The notes under the pieces were generated by a model. The model had not been told where the DNA came from, ran no database searches, and was given only the letters and a program-made list of their open reading frames with translations. The translations under genes and the position numbers were made by a program. 64,000 bases of DNA from Pararhizobium_B sp963760965. GTDB lineage: Bacteria > Pseudomonadota > Alphaproteobacteria > Rhizobiales > Rhizobiaceae. Location: contig CAVXEW010000013.1 of the NCBI GenBank assembly GCA_963760965.1, positions 682,001 to 746,000 of the forward strand. The letters run 5' to 3'. Within the stretch, counting starts at the first letter, position 1. The number at the start of each line of letters is the position of its first letter. Shown here in pieces: positions 17,954-26,917 of this stretch.

Positions 17954-19780
17954 ATGACCAAGGACGACAACCGCAAGGCCTCGCGGCCGCGCGACGACGG
18001 CTACCGGTTGAAGCGCATGCGCGCCGAGACGATGAAACCGATGGGGCGGAAGGGCGAGGGGGACACCAGCGGCATGCGCCAGAATTTCGTGCTGGAGTGC
18101 GGCTGGGGTCGCTTGCTCTTCGGCCAGACGTTCACCTCGAATGAACTGTTGCTCCAGGCCCTGCGGGACGAGGCGCCCGACCGGCGCGACATCGCCTTCT
18201 ACATCCGGGATCCGCATGTGTTGCTTTCGCTGGCGCCGCAGGAACTCTTCCTCGACCCGTCGCACACGTTCCGCCTCGACCTCGCCTCCTATCGCATGTC
18301 GCGCCGGCGCAACCGCGGATTCCTGATCCGGCGTCTCGCGTCCGAGCGCGACGCGGTCGAGGTCAACACGATCTATGCGTCGCGCGGCATGGTTCCGGTC
18401 CAGCCGTCCTTCTTCTGGTCGAACCGCGACAGCCGGTCCATCACCTATTTCGTCGCCGAGGACGAAGCTACCGGTGCCATCGTCGGAACGGTGACGGGAG
18501 TCGACCACGCCCGTGCCTTCGACGATCCGGAACGGGGCTCGTCGCTCTGGTGCCTCGCCGTCGATCCCCAGGCGCGAGCGCCCGGAATCGGCGAGGCGCT
18601 GGTGCACCACCTGGCCGATCATTTCAGTGCACGGGGCGCCACCTACATGGATCTCTCCGTGATGCACGACAACGAGCAGGCGATCGCGCTCTACGAGAAG
18701 ATCGGCTTCCACCGGGTGCCTGTCTTCGCCCTCAAGCGGAAGAACCCGATCAACGAGAAGCTTTTCGCCTCTCCCCTGGAGGCCTACGACAGGCTCAACC
18801 CCTATGCGCGCATCATCGTCGATGAGGCTCGCCGGCGTGGCATCCATGCCGAGGTGACGGATGCGGAAGGCGGGTTCTTCCGGCTGACGTTCGGCGGACG
18901 AGGCATCCACTGCCGGGAAAGCCTTTCGGAGATGACCTCCGGCGTCGCTGTCTCGATCTGCGACGACAAGGCGGTGACCCGTCGCGTGGTGGGCCGCTCG
19001 GGTCTCAGCGTGCCCGAGCAGATCGAGGCCGGCGAGGGGGACGGCGCGATCGCCGCCTTCCTCGAGAAACACGGCAGTGTCGTCGTCAAGCCGGCCCGCG
19101 GCGAACAGGGGCGCGGCGTCTCGGTGGACCTGCGCTCGGTCGAGCACATAGAGGCCGCCGTGGCGGCTGCGCGCCAGCAATGCGACCGGGTCCTGATCGA
19201 ATCCTGCTTCACGGGGGAGGACCTGCGCCTGATCGTCATCGACTACAAGCTCGTGGCGGCGGCCGTCCGCCGGCCGCCCCGTGTCGTGGGAGACGGCGAG
19301 AGCTCGCTGCGTAAACTGATCGAGCGGCAATCGCGACGCCGCGCGGCGGCGACGGGCGGGGAGAGTTCGATTCCCATCGACGCCGAAACACGACGGTGCC
19401 TCTCAGGCGAGGGATATGCGCCGGACGACATTCCCGAAGCCGGCAAGGAGATCACCGTCCGCAAGACTGCCAATCTGCACACCGGCGGCTCGATCCACGA
19501 CGTGACGGGAATCGTGCACCCGCGGCTTGTCGACGCCGCCTGCCGCATCTCGCGCGCGATCGACATCCCCGTGGTCGGCATCGACCTCATGGTGAAATCG
19601 CCGAGCGAGCCGGACTACGTCTTCATAGAGGCGAACGAGAGGCCAGGGCTCGCAAACCACGAGCCGCAGCCGACGGCGGAGCGGTTCGTCGACCTCCTGT
19701 TTCCCTTGTCTCGACCTGAATCAGTCAGTAAGGCGTTCAGGAAGCAAGCGGTTGGATCGACGGCAAGGGGGCAAAGGTGA
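17954..19780 (+). CDS. ngg: N-acetylglutaminylglutamine synthetase (GNAT/ATP-grasp fusion)
   Basis: Bifunctional cytosolic enzyme, 608 aa. The N-terminal GNAT acetyltransferase domain (about residues 110-270; acetyl-CoA loop QARAPGIGEA) is followed by a C-terminal ATP-grasp ligase domain (about 295-590) with the glycine-rich loop KPARGEQGRG. Together they acetylate glutamine and join a second glutamine, giving N-acetylglutaminylglutamine, which AsnO then amidates. This domain pair is diagnostic of the NAGGN pathway described in Sinorhizobium and Pseudomonas. It lies directly after asnO, and its stop overlaps the start of the peptidase gene by 4 nt. Confidence 0.95.
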   Translation: MTKDDNRKASRPRDDGYRLKRMRAETMKPMGRKGEGDTSGMRQNFVLECGWGRLLFGQTFTSNELLLQALRDEAPDRRDIAFYIRDPHVLLSLAPQELFLDPSHTFRLDLASYRMSRRRNRGFLIRRLASERDAVEVNTIYASRGMVPVQPSFFWSNRDSRSITYFVAEDEATGAIVGTVTGVDHARAFDDPERGSSLWCLAVDPQARAPGIGEALVHHLADHFSARGATYMDLSVMHDNEQAIALYEKIGFHRVPVFALKRKNPINEKLFASPLEAYDRLNPYARIIVDEARRRGIHAEVTDAEGGFFRLTFGGRGIHCRESLSEMTSGVAVSICDDKAVTRRVVGRSGLSVPEQIEAGEGDGAIAAFLEKHGSVVVKPARGEQGRGVSVDLRSVEHIEAAVAAARQQCDRVLIESCFTGEDLRLIVIDYKLVAAAVRRPPRVVGDGESSLRKLIERQSRRRAAATGGESSIPIDAETRRCLSGEGYAPDDIPEAGKEITVRKTANLHTGGSIHDVTGIVHPRLVDAACRISRAIDIPVVGIDLMVKSPSEPDYVFIEANERPGLANHEPQPTAERFVDLLFPLSRPESVSKAFRKQAVGSTARGQR

Positions 19781-20934
19781 GCGTTCTGAACATCGATGTC
19801 GATTATCTCCTGGGCCAGCTGAAGGCACTGCTCGATATACCGAGCCCGACGGGCTACACGGACACGATCGTCCGCTACTGCTCCGAAGAGCTCAAGCGCC
19901 TCGGCATGACGCCGGAACTGACGCGCCGCGGCGCCATCAGGGTGATCCGCCAGGGATCCCGTCGTGCCGGTGCGCGCGCTCTCGTCGCCCATCTCGACAC
20001 GCTCGGCGCACAGGTGAAGGCTGTCAAGGACAACGGGCGCCTGGAACTCGTTTCCGTGGGTCACTGGTCGGCGCGGTTTGCGGAGGGCGCGCGGGCCACG
20101 GTGTTCTCGCACTCCGGCTCCTATCACGGCACGATCCTGCCGCTGAAGGCCTCGGGGCACACCTACAACGAGGAAGTCGACACGATGCCGGTCGGCTGGC
20201 AGTTCGTCGAGCTGCGCATCGATGCGGTGACGCAGAGCAAGTCGGAGACACTGGCACTCGGGATCGACATAGGCGACATGGTGGGCGTCGACCCCTGGCC
20301 CTCCTTCATGGAGAACGGCTTCATCGCCTCGCGCCACCTCGACGACAAGGCGGGGGTGGCAGTCATGCTGGCAGCGCTGCACGCGCTGGAGCGCGAGAAG
20401 GCGGCGACTCCCGTCGACATCCACTGGCTGTTCACGATCGCCGAGGAAGTGGGCGTGGGGGCGACCTCGATACTGACACCCGAGGTGGCCTCGATGGTGG
20501 CGATCGACAACGGCACGACCGCGCCGGGCCAGAATTCCTCCGAGTTCGGCGTGACCATCGCGATGGCCGACCAGACGGGACCTTTCGACTGGCACCTGAC
20601 GAAGAAGCTGGTCGACCTGTGCAGGGAAAACGAACTCCCCTACCAGAAGGACGTCTTCCGGTACTACCGGTCCGATTCGGCGTCCGCCATCGAGGCCGGG
20701 CATGACGTGCGCACGGCGCTCGCCTGCTTCGGCATCGACGGCTCGCACGGCTACGAGAGAATCCACGTGCATGCACTGAAGACCCTCGCGCAGCTCGTGG
20801 CAGTCTACGTGACGAGCCCGCTCGAGATAGAGCGGGACACGCTGGAGATGTCCGACCTCGGTGGCTTCCCCGACCAGCCGACCGAGGCGGCGGAGCAGCC
20901 GAGCGTCATCGATCTGCCGGAGGGGTCCGACTAG
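19777..20934 (+). CDS. NAGGN-associated M42-family peptidase
   Basis: Aminopeptidase-fold metalloprotein, 385 aa, of the M42 clade found with NAGGN genes. Likely dinuclear-metal ligands lie in VAHLDTLGA, SRHLDDKAG and IAEEVGVGAT (paired Glu), and a later His in GSHGYERIH. Its GTG start overlaps the synthetase stop (GTGA), showing tight coupling. The presumed role is NAGGN turnover or recycling when osmotic stress ends; that activity is inferred from constant gene association rather than from residues seen here. The C-terminus is a variable acidic tail. Confidence 0.9.
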   Translation: MSVLNIDVDYLLGQLKALLDIPSPTGYTDTIVRYCSEELKRLGMTPELTRRGAIRVIRQGSRRAGARALVAHLDTLGAQVKAVKDNGRLELVSVGHWSARFAEGARATVFSHSGSYHGTILPLKASGHTYNEEVDTMPVGWQFVELRIDAVTQSKSETLALGIDIGDMVGVDPWPSFMENGFIASRHLDDKAGVAVMLAALHALEREKAATPVDIHWLFTIAEEVGVGATSILTPEVASMVAIDNGTTAPGQNSSEFGVTIAMADQTGPFDWHLTKKLVDLCRENELPYQKDVFRYYRSDSASAIEAGHDVRTALACFGIDGSHGYERIHVHALKTLAQLVAVYVTSPLEIERDTLEMSDLGGFPDQPTEAAEQPSVIDLPEGSD

Positions 20935-20946
20935 TCGAAGTGCTCG

Positions 20947-20972
20947 GGTCCGCGAGCATCGAGCCGCGGACC
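20947..20972. terminator. Stem-loop after the NAGGN operon
   Basis: Eight-base inverted repeat GGTCCGCG (20947-20954) and CGCGGACC (20965-20972), 10-nt loop, 12 nt past the peptidase stop and in the gap to the convergent histidine kinase gene. No T-tract; candidate bidirectional terminator. Confidence 0.45.
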
Positions 20973-21055
20973 GCGACGGCAGGGATCACGGTGCGGAGGC
21001 TTCTGCCCTGCGACCCGTCGGGGCCCGCGCTGTCGGTGGCAGAGAGGGCGAATGT

Positions 21056-22594
21056 TCAGGCGAACGACTTTGCCCGGCGCCTTTTCTTCGGTTCGTTCGT
21101 CTCCATGGCGGCAAGCCCCTGGAGCACGCGCCGGGCCGGCAGGATGGCGATCGTCTCCGTGCCCTCGCGCAGCTTGGACTTCAGGATGAGTTCCCCGTCG
21201 TGCTGGTCGAGCACGGCCTGCACGATCGGCAGGCCGAGGCCGGTACCCTGCTCGGCGCTCTTGATTGCGATGGCTCCCTGGCCGAAGGCCGACAGGACGA
21301 CCGGAATCTCCTCTTCCGGAATGCCCGGTCCGTTATCCTTGATGGATATGTATTGCCCGCCGCCGGCCGTCCAGCCGACCTTGACCTCGACCTTTCCGCC
21401 CTGGGGCGTGAACTTGACCGCGTTGGAGAGGAGGTTGAGCGCGACCTGCCTGAGGGCCCGCTCGTCGCCCCATACGGCCGGCAGGTCCTTTTCGAAACGG
21501 CTGGTGATGGAGATGTTCTTGCTGCGGGCCTTGAGCTGCACCATGCCGATGCAGTCCTCGGCGATGTCCGTCAGCGCGACAGCCTCTTCCTGAAGCTCGT
21601 AGCGTCCCGCCTCGATGCGCGACAGGTCGAGGATCTCGTTGATCAGGTTCAGGAGGTGCTGGCCCGACCGGTGGATGTCACCGACGTATTCCTTGTAGGT
21701 CTTGTTCTCGAGCGGCCCGAGAACCTCGCTGTCCATCACCTCGGAGAAGCCGAGTATGGCATTGAGCGGCGTGCGCAACTCGTGGCTCATGGAGGCCAGG
21801 AAGCGCGACTTGGCGAGGTTGGCCGCCTCGGCCCGCCGGCGCGCCTCGTCCGAGACGGATTTCGCCACTTCGAGCTCGGCGATCAGGCTGTCCTTCTCGG
21901 ACTGGAAGGAAAGAAGCTTGACGTTCGAATCGTGAAGCCGTCCCGATACGAATACGAAGAAGCCGAGGGCGCTTGCGATCACCGCCATGAGGCCGAAATC
22001 GTAGGGATTGCGCGAGATCGCCGCGGCGGCCAGCAACGCGACGAGCGGGGGGAGGAATGCCAGCTGGATCGCCCCGGGGATCGTGAACGTGGACATCGCC
22101 GTCATCGCAAGGGCGACGAGCAGCATGAGTCCCTTGAAGATCACGAATGAGGGGCCCGCACATGCCGTGCAACCGCAGAAAGCGAAACCGCTCCAGCAGA
22201 GCCCGATGGCGAAATGGCCGACGAGGAAGCGTTTGCGCCATTGCGCTGTCGCCGCCGTCGTGAGGTCGTAAGGCGTCCTGCGGGCAAGCAGGGTCAGGCC
22301 GGCATAGGCCACCAGGGTGACGAATACCCACAGCAGGAGACTGATGTCGTGCCTGAAGTAGACGCTGAGCGCACCCGTAAGTATGACGAGCAGCGGCGGG
22401 GCGGCGGCTCCCTGCAGGACCGCGTTGGCGTGGAGAAGCATCATCTCGCGGCGAAACTGGGGTCCGCCGGGACGTCCGCCCGTCTGGAGCCTTTCGCGCG
22501 TCGCACGCAACGCCTGCGCGAGCGGTTCGTTGCGTCGCGCGCGCGAACGGTCCACGATGTTCTTGTCCGCCGATTTCGGCGTGCCGGGAGTCAT
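21056..22594 (-). CDS. Membrane sensor histidine kinase
   Basis: Orphan two-component kinase, 512 aa. A basic N-terminus is followed by about six membrane helices (about residues 57-215), a coiled-coil linker (about 225-265), and a HisKA domain with phospho-acceptor His271 in SMSHELRTPLN. The HATPase_c domain has N, G1 and G2 boxes (NLLSNAVKF, DNGPGIP, GTGLGLPI). The HisKA sequence resembles the DivJ/PleC/PdhS group that controls the alphaproteobacterial cell cycle, but the membrane sensor is different, so I do not assign a named kinase. No response regulator is adjacent. Basic C-terminal tail (KKRRRAK). Confidence 0.9.
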   Translation of the reverse strand: MTPGTPKSADKNIVDRSRARRNEPLAQALRATRERLQTGGRPGGPQFRREMMLLHANAVLQGAAAPPLLVILTGALSVYFRHDISLLLWVFVTLVAYAGLTLLARRTPYDLTTAATAQWRKRFLVGHFAIGLCWSGFAFCGCTACAGPSFVIFKGLMLLVALAMTAMSTFTIPGAIQLAFLPPLVALLAAAAISRNPYDFGLMAVIASALGFFVFVSGRLHDSNVKLLSFQSEKDSLIAELEVAKSVSDEARRRAEAANLAKSRFLASMSHELRTPLNAILGFSEVMDSEVLGPLENKTYKEYVGDIHRSGQHLLNLINEILDLSRIEAGRYELQEEAVALTDIAEDCIGMVQLKARSKNISITSRFEKDLPAVWGDERALRQVALNLLSNAVKFTPQGGKVEVKVGWTAGGGQYISIKDNGPGIPEEEIPVVLSAFGQGAIAIKSAEQGTGLGLPIVQAVLDQHDGELILKSKLREGTETIAILPARRVLQGLAAMETNEPKKRRRAKSFA

Positions 22595-22750
22595 GAATTG
22601 CCGTACAGATGAACAAATGCTTTCTGCACGTTATGACCAAATGATTAAGAAGATGCTTCCGGCGGCCGAAGCAGCGGCCGCCCTGTTCAATCAAGGCGCG
22701 CCTCGCCGTCGAGCCGGGCGCCGCGAAACGATCCTGGAGAGGAGGAGGGC

Positions 22751-23362
22751 ATGAAACTCTACGATGGCGGCAAGGCGCCGAGCCCGCGCAGGGTGCGGAT
22801 CTATCTGGCCGAGAAGGGCATAGACGTGCCGAAGGTGCCGGTCGACATGGAACGGCTGGGCCACAGGTCGAGGGAGATCACGGAGCTGAACGCCCTGCAG
22901 AGGCTTCCGATCCTGGAACTCGACGACGGCACCGTGCTGACCGAGACCATGGCGATCTGCCGGTATTTCGAGGCGCTCCACCCCGAGCCCGCGCTCATGG
23001 GCACGACGCCGCTCGAAATCGCCGTGATCGAGATGTGGAACCGGCGCCTCGAGCTCAACTTCTATTCCGCCGTGGCCGCCGCGTTCCGCCATACCCATCC
23101 GGCGATGAAGGAATGGGAGGTGCCGCAGATTCCGGAATGGGGTGAGGCGAACAGGCCGAAGGCGCTGGAGTTTCTCGAACTGCTCGACGCGCGCCTCGCC
23201 GACAACGAATTCGTCGCGGGACCGGGCTACAGCGTCGCCGACATCACCGGCGTCGTCAGCATGGACTTCATGAAACCGGCCCGCATCGCCAAGCCCGAAC
23301 ACCTGAAGAACGTCATGCGCTGGTACGAGCAGATCAAGGCGCGGCCGGGCACGTCTGCTTGA
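22751..23362 (+). CDS. Glutathione S-transferase
   Basis: Cytosolic GST of 203 aa. The N-terminal thioredoxin-like domain (about residues 1-80) has the conserved cis-Pro (LQRLPILELDDG) and the Glu-Thr/Ser glutathione contact (LTETMAI). A helical C-terminal domain with the N-capping box motif SVADITG follows. The putative catalytic Ser lies in GKAPSPRR. Substrate unknown. GGAGG precedes the ATG. It ends 1 nt before the UDG-like gene, so the pair is probably co-transcribed. Confidence 0.93.
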   Translation: MKLYDGGKAPSPRRVRIYLAEKGIDVPKVPVDMERLGHRSREITELNALQRLPILELDDGTVLTETMAICRYFEALHPEPALMGTTPLEIAVIEMWNRRLELNFYSAVAAAFRHTHPAMKEWEVPQIPEWGEANRPKALEFLELLDARLADNEFVAGPGYSVADITGVVSMDFMKPARIAKPEHLKNVMRWYEQIKARPGTSA

Positions 23363-23363
23363 C

Positions 23364-23981
23364 GTGACTTCGCTCGACGCGCTCATCAAGGGGATCCGGG
23401 CCTGCCGGGTCTGCCGGGACGAACCGGCGAGGGGGCGGGCGCCCCTGCCGCACGAGCCGCGGCCGGTATGCGTGCCTTCCGAGACGGCACGGATCCTGAT
23501 CGCGGGGCAGGCGCCGGGAACCCGGGTGCACGCGAGCGGCGTGCCCTTCACCGATCCGTCGGGAGACCGGCTGAGAAGCTGGCTGGGGGTCGACGAGTCG
23601 ATCTTCTACGATCCGGGCCGCATCGCAATCGTGCCGATGGGCTTCTGCTTTCCCGGGCTGGACGACAGGGGAAGCGACCTGCCGCCGCGGCGCGAATGCG
23701 CTGCTCACTGGCACGACCGGCTGATGAAAGCGATGCCGCAGGTCGAACTCGTCCTTGCGATCGGCCAGTACGCGCAAAGCTATCATCTCGGATCCTCGAG
23801 GCGGCGTTCGCTGACGGAGACGGTGGCGGCGTGGCGGGAAATGCCCGATGGCACCGGTGGCCGGAGGGTCCTTCCCCTGCCGCATCCGTCGTGGCGCAAT
23901 TCCGGATGGCTGAAAAAGAATCCGTGGTTCGAGCAGGAACTGCTGCCCTTCCTGCGAGCGGAAGTCGCGAGGCTGGTCTAG
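23364..23981 (+). CDS. Uracil-DNA glycosylase superfamily protein
   Basis: Protein of 205 aa with the UDG fold. Motif 1 is GQAPGTRVH (about residues 48-56) and motif 2 is HPSWRN near the C-terminus, matching the family-4/5-like group (COG1573 type) more than Ung. Cys14 and Cys17 near the start, with Cys36 and later Cys95 and Cys112, recall iron-sulphur UDGs, but the spacing is not canonical. Glycosylase activity and cluster binding are therefore uncertain. The start is GTG, directly after the GST stop. DNA repair is likely; the substrate is unproven. Confidence 0.8.
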   Translation: MTSLDALIKGIRACRVCRDEPARGRAPLPHEPRPVCVPSETARILIAGQAPGTRVHASGVPFTDPSGDRLRSWLGVDESIFYDPGRIAIVPMGFCFPGLDDRGSDLPPRRECAAHWHDRLMKAMPQVELVLAIGQYAQSYHLGSSRRRSLTETVAAWREMPDGTGGRRVLPLPHPSWRNSGWLKKNPWFEQELLPFLRAEVARLV

Positions 23982-24101
23982 GTCACGGACCGCTTCATTG
24001 GAAATCGATGCCTCTCCGGCGCCTGGCGGAGGAACGATTTTCTTTGCTGCATTTTCGGTGGGGGGCTAGAAGGTAATCCGTCCCAATTCGCGAGGCGCTT
24101 C

Positions 24102-24590
24102 ATGGATCGTCTGGATCGAAAGATACTGCGGCTCCTGCAGGAAAACTCGACGCTCGCCGTCGCCGACATCGCAAAGAAGGTGGGGTTGTCCACGACGCCT
24201 TGCTGGCGGCGCATCCAGAAGCTCGAGGAAGACGGGGTCATCCGCCGGCGGGTGGCATTGCTCGACCCGGTGAAGGTGAACGCCCGGGTCACGGTTTTCG
24301 TGGCGATCCGCACCAACGTCCACAGCCACGAGTGGCTGCGGCGGTTTGCCGAGGTGATCGCAGAATTCCCGGAGGTCGTGGAGTTCTACCGCATGAGCGG
24401 TGAAGTCGACTACCTTCTCAGGGTGGTGGTGCCCGATATCGCCGCCTACGACGCGTTCTACAAGCGCCTGATCCAGAAGATCGAGATCAGGGACGTGTCG
24501 TCTTCCTTCGCCATGGAGCAGATCAAGTACACGACGGAATTGCCGCTCGACTACATGGTCGTGGAGCCGAGCCGCGGCGGCGACGGCTGA
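24102..24590 (+). CDS. Lrp/AsnC-family transcriptional regulator
   Basis: Feast/famine regulator, 162 aa. The N-terminal winged HTH (residues about 4-60; recognition segment KKVGLSTTPCWRRIQKLEE) is followed by a RAM/AsnC ligand domain with the conserved SGEVDYLLRV glycine turn. These proteins usually bind an amino acid and regulate amino-acid metabolism or transport. It converges with the DMT exporter gene, and an ornithine/lysine-type decarboxylase lies beyond that; both are plausible but unproven targets. The 120-nt upstream region holds A/T-rich tracts (24034-24058) that could be its own binding sites. Confidence 0.93.
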   Translation: MDRLDRKILRLLQENSTLAVADIAKKVGLSTTPCWRRIQKLEEDGVIRRRVALLDPVKVNARVTVFVAIRTNVHSHEWLRRFAEVIAEFPEVVEFYRMSGEVDYLLRVVVPDIAAYDAFYKRLIQKIEIRDVSSSFAMEQIKYTTELPLDYMVVEPSRGGDG

Positions 24591-24602
24591 GAGCCTCGCC
24601 CT

Positions 24603-25538
24603 TCAGGCGGACCCGGCAAGGCGGTTCCACAGCCGTTCCGCGCGTCCGTCTATGCACAGCAGTCCGAGCGCGATGAGAGCCGTCGCAGCCACTTCCGCCG
24701 GGCCGAGGCGCTCGCCCAGGAAGACGGCGCCGAGCACGATGGCGCTCGGCGGGACCAGCAACGTCACGAGCGAGGCGTTGGTCGCTCCCGCGACCTGCAG
24801 GATCCTGAAATAGAGGATGTAGGCGAAGGCGGTCGAGAGCCATGCGAGCGCGAGGATCGCCAGCACGACGTCGCCGGAGGGAAGCGGCAGTTGCCAGGGC
24901 CTGTCGACCGCCAGCGACGCCGGCAGCATCATGAGGCTGGAGGCGGTGAGCTGGCCGGTCGCGGTCGTCGTCGCAGGCAGGCCGGCGAAGCGCCTGCCGA
25001 AGATCGCCGCGAAGGCATAGGACACGGCGCCTCCCACGACCGCAAGCTGTGCCCAAACCGGCGCGCCGAGGGCATCGAATGCATCGGGTCCTATGAGGAG
25101 GACGGTGCCTGCGAGGCCGAGCGCGCAGCCGACGATCTTCGAGGTCCTGAGCTTCTCGTCGGCGGTTGCGGCATGGGCGACAATTACCGTCCAGAGCGGG
25201 GTCGTCGCGTTGAGGATGGACGCGAGCCCGGCGCCGATCTCCGTCTCGCCGGCGAATATCAGGGTGTGGGGGATGGCGTTGTTGATCAGGCCCATGACGA
25301 GGAAGGCGCGCCAGTTCGACGCCAGTTGCCGGTAAAGTCCGTCGCGACCGCGCAGGTACAAATGGAGCGCCATGGCGGCAAGGGCGAGCCGGAGCAGGAC
25401 GAGCGTCATCGGCGGAACCTGCTGGACCGCAACGCGGGCGAAGAAGAAGGAGCCGCCCCAAAGGAAGCCCAGCAACAGGAGGAGGGCCCATGTCGTTGCG
25501 GACATCGAGCGAACGGGAAACGGCATGACCTTGGGCAT
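24603..25538 (-). CDS. DMT-superfamily (EamA) transporter
   Basis: Integral membrane protein with ten predicted helices in two EamA repeats, about 311 aa from the ATG at 25538. Conserved features include the first helix GFLWGGSFFFARVAV and the end-of-repeat PLWTVIVAH and P-rich loops. Such proteins export amino acids, nucleosides or drug-like metabolites; the substrate is unknown. The start is uncertain: a GTG at 25637 would add 33 hydrophilic residues, while ATG 25526 or 25505 would shorten it slightly. Divergent from the PLP decarboxylase and convergent with the Lrp regulator, so a link to amino-acid homeostasis is possible. Confidence 0.88.
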   Translation of the reverse strand: MPKVMPFPVRSMSATTWALLLLLGFLWGGSFFFARVAVQQVPPMTLVLLRLALAAMALHLYLRGRDGLYRQLASNWRAFLVMGLINNAIPHTLIFAGETEIGAGLASILNATTPLWTVIVAHAATADEKLRTSKIVGCALGLAGTVLLIGPDAFDALGAPVWAQLAVVGGAVSYAFAAIFGRRFAGLPATTTATGQLTASSLMMLPASLAVDRPWQLPLPSGDVVLAILALAWLSTAFAYILYFRILQVAGATNASLVTLLVPPSAIVLGAVFLGERLGPAEVAATALIALGLLCIDGRAERLWNRLAGSA

Positions 25539-25693
25539 TTCGGAAGCATCCGGTTTTCGGCGGGGCGGCGAGACTGTCGTGCCGGACTGCTCATACGACC
25601 GGGCGGTGGCCGCCTCCACCCGAATCTTGCGCTCCACGCCCTTTACCGCCGATCACCGCCTGCTAGGCTCGGTCGCGGACAAGGAGGCCCCAC

Positions 25694-26914
25694 ATGCAGC
25701 GATTCTCCACCGGAACCGAAGCGGCGCTTGCCCTGAGACCGGACGCGCCGCTCTATTGCTTCCGGCCATCGGTGCTCAGGGCGGACGCCAGGCGCTTCAT
25801 GGCGCTGTTTCCGGGGGAGACCGCCTATGCCGTCAAGACGAACGGCGAGCCCATGGTGCTCTCGACGCTCGTCGAGGCCGGCGTCAGGACGTTCGACGTC
25901 GCCTCGCCCGGCGAGTTCGAGGCCGTGCGGGCGGCATCGGGAGACGCCGAAATGCTCTACATGCATCCCGTCAAGGCACAATCGGACATCCGGCTGGCGC
26001 TCGAAACCTACGGGATACGCGTTCTCGCGCTCGACCATGAGGACGAGATCGCCAAGGTGCTGCGGATCGTGCGGGCCCTCGACCTCGATCCTGCCTCGAT
26101 GAAGATCTTCGTCCGGTTGCAGACCAAGGGCCACGCCCTTTACGAGCTGTCGCGGAAGTTCGGTGCGGCGCCCGGCCATGCTGTCGAACTGGTCCAGCGC
26201 CTCCACCGGATAGGCTTCAAGGTGGGGCTCTGCTTTCATGTCGGCAGCCAGGTTGAAGAGACGGAATCCTACGAGAGGGCGCTTGCCTCGGCGGACTGGG
26301 TGCGCAACCGGGCCGGGGTGCCGCTGGCGGGTCTGGACGTCGGCGGCGGCTTCCCCGCCGAGTACGGCCACAATCCCAACCAGAAGCGCCCGACCGTGCC
26401 CGACCTCGATGCGCTGATGGCCACGCTCAGGCAGAATATTTCCGAGTGGGGCTTCGGCGACATGCCCCTTGTGGCGGAGCCCGGCCGGGTCGTCGTCGCC
26501 CGGGCGTTCTCGCTGGTCGTGCGGGTGCTTCTGCGGAAGGGACGCCGCCTCTACATCAACGACGGTATCTGGGCATCGCTCTCGGACAGCTGGACCGGCA
26601 AGATCACACTGCCGGCGCGCTTCATCCCCGATCCGGCACGCAAGTCGCGGAACGGGGATCCGGCGTCGATCGTCCCCTTCAAGGTGTGCGGTGCGACCTG
26701 CGATTCCGTCGACATACTTTCACGTCCCTTCTGGCTGCCGGAGACCGTCGACACCGGCGACTGGATCGAGATCGGCCACATCGGTGCCTATTCCCTGTCG
26801 CTCAGGACCCGCTTCAACGGCTTCTATCCCGACGACTTCGCCGAGGTGGCGACGGCATTCGCCGACAACGGAGCGCCGGACGGCTATGCCAGCCTCGAGA
26901 CGATGGCGTCCTGA
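25694..26914 (+). CDS. Type III PLP-dependent ornithine/lysine-type decarboxylase
   Basis: Alanine-racemase-fold decarboxylase, 406 aa. The PLP Schiff-base Lys48 lies in AYAVKTN. HVGSQ at 182-186 and the phosphate-binding GGGF at 217-220 are present, as is the catalytic Cys336-Asp337 pair (CGATCDSVD). It would decarboxylate ornithine or lysine to putrescine or cadaverine. The length is near the approximately 377-residue alphaproteobacterial ornithine/lysine decarboxylases with a short extension. Diaminopimelate decarboxylase is unlikely because the CDS-type motif and specificity helix fit ODC better. AGGAGGC precedes the ATG. Monocistronic. Confidence 0.9.
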   Translation: MQRFSTGTEAALALRPDAPLYCFRPSVLRADARRFMALFPGETAYAVKTNGEPMVLSTLVEAGVRTFDVASPGEFEAVRAASGDAEMLYMHPVKAQSDIRLALETYGIRVLALDHEDEIAKVLRIVRALDLDPASMKIFVRLQTKGHALYELSRKFGAAPGHAVELVQRLHRIGFKVGLCFHVGSQVEETESYERALASADWVRNRAGVPLAGLDVGGGFPAEYGHNPNQKRPTVPDLDALMATLRQNISEWGFGDMPLVAEPGRVVVARAFSLVVRVLLRKGRRLYINDGIWASLSDSWTGKITLPARFIPDPARKSRNGDPASIVPFKVCGATCDSVDILSRPFWLPETVDTGDWIEIGHIGAYSLSLRTRFNGFYPDDFAEVATAFADNGAPDGYASLETMAS

Positions 26915-26917
26915 GGG

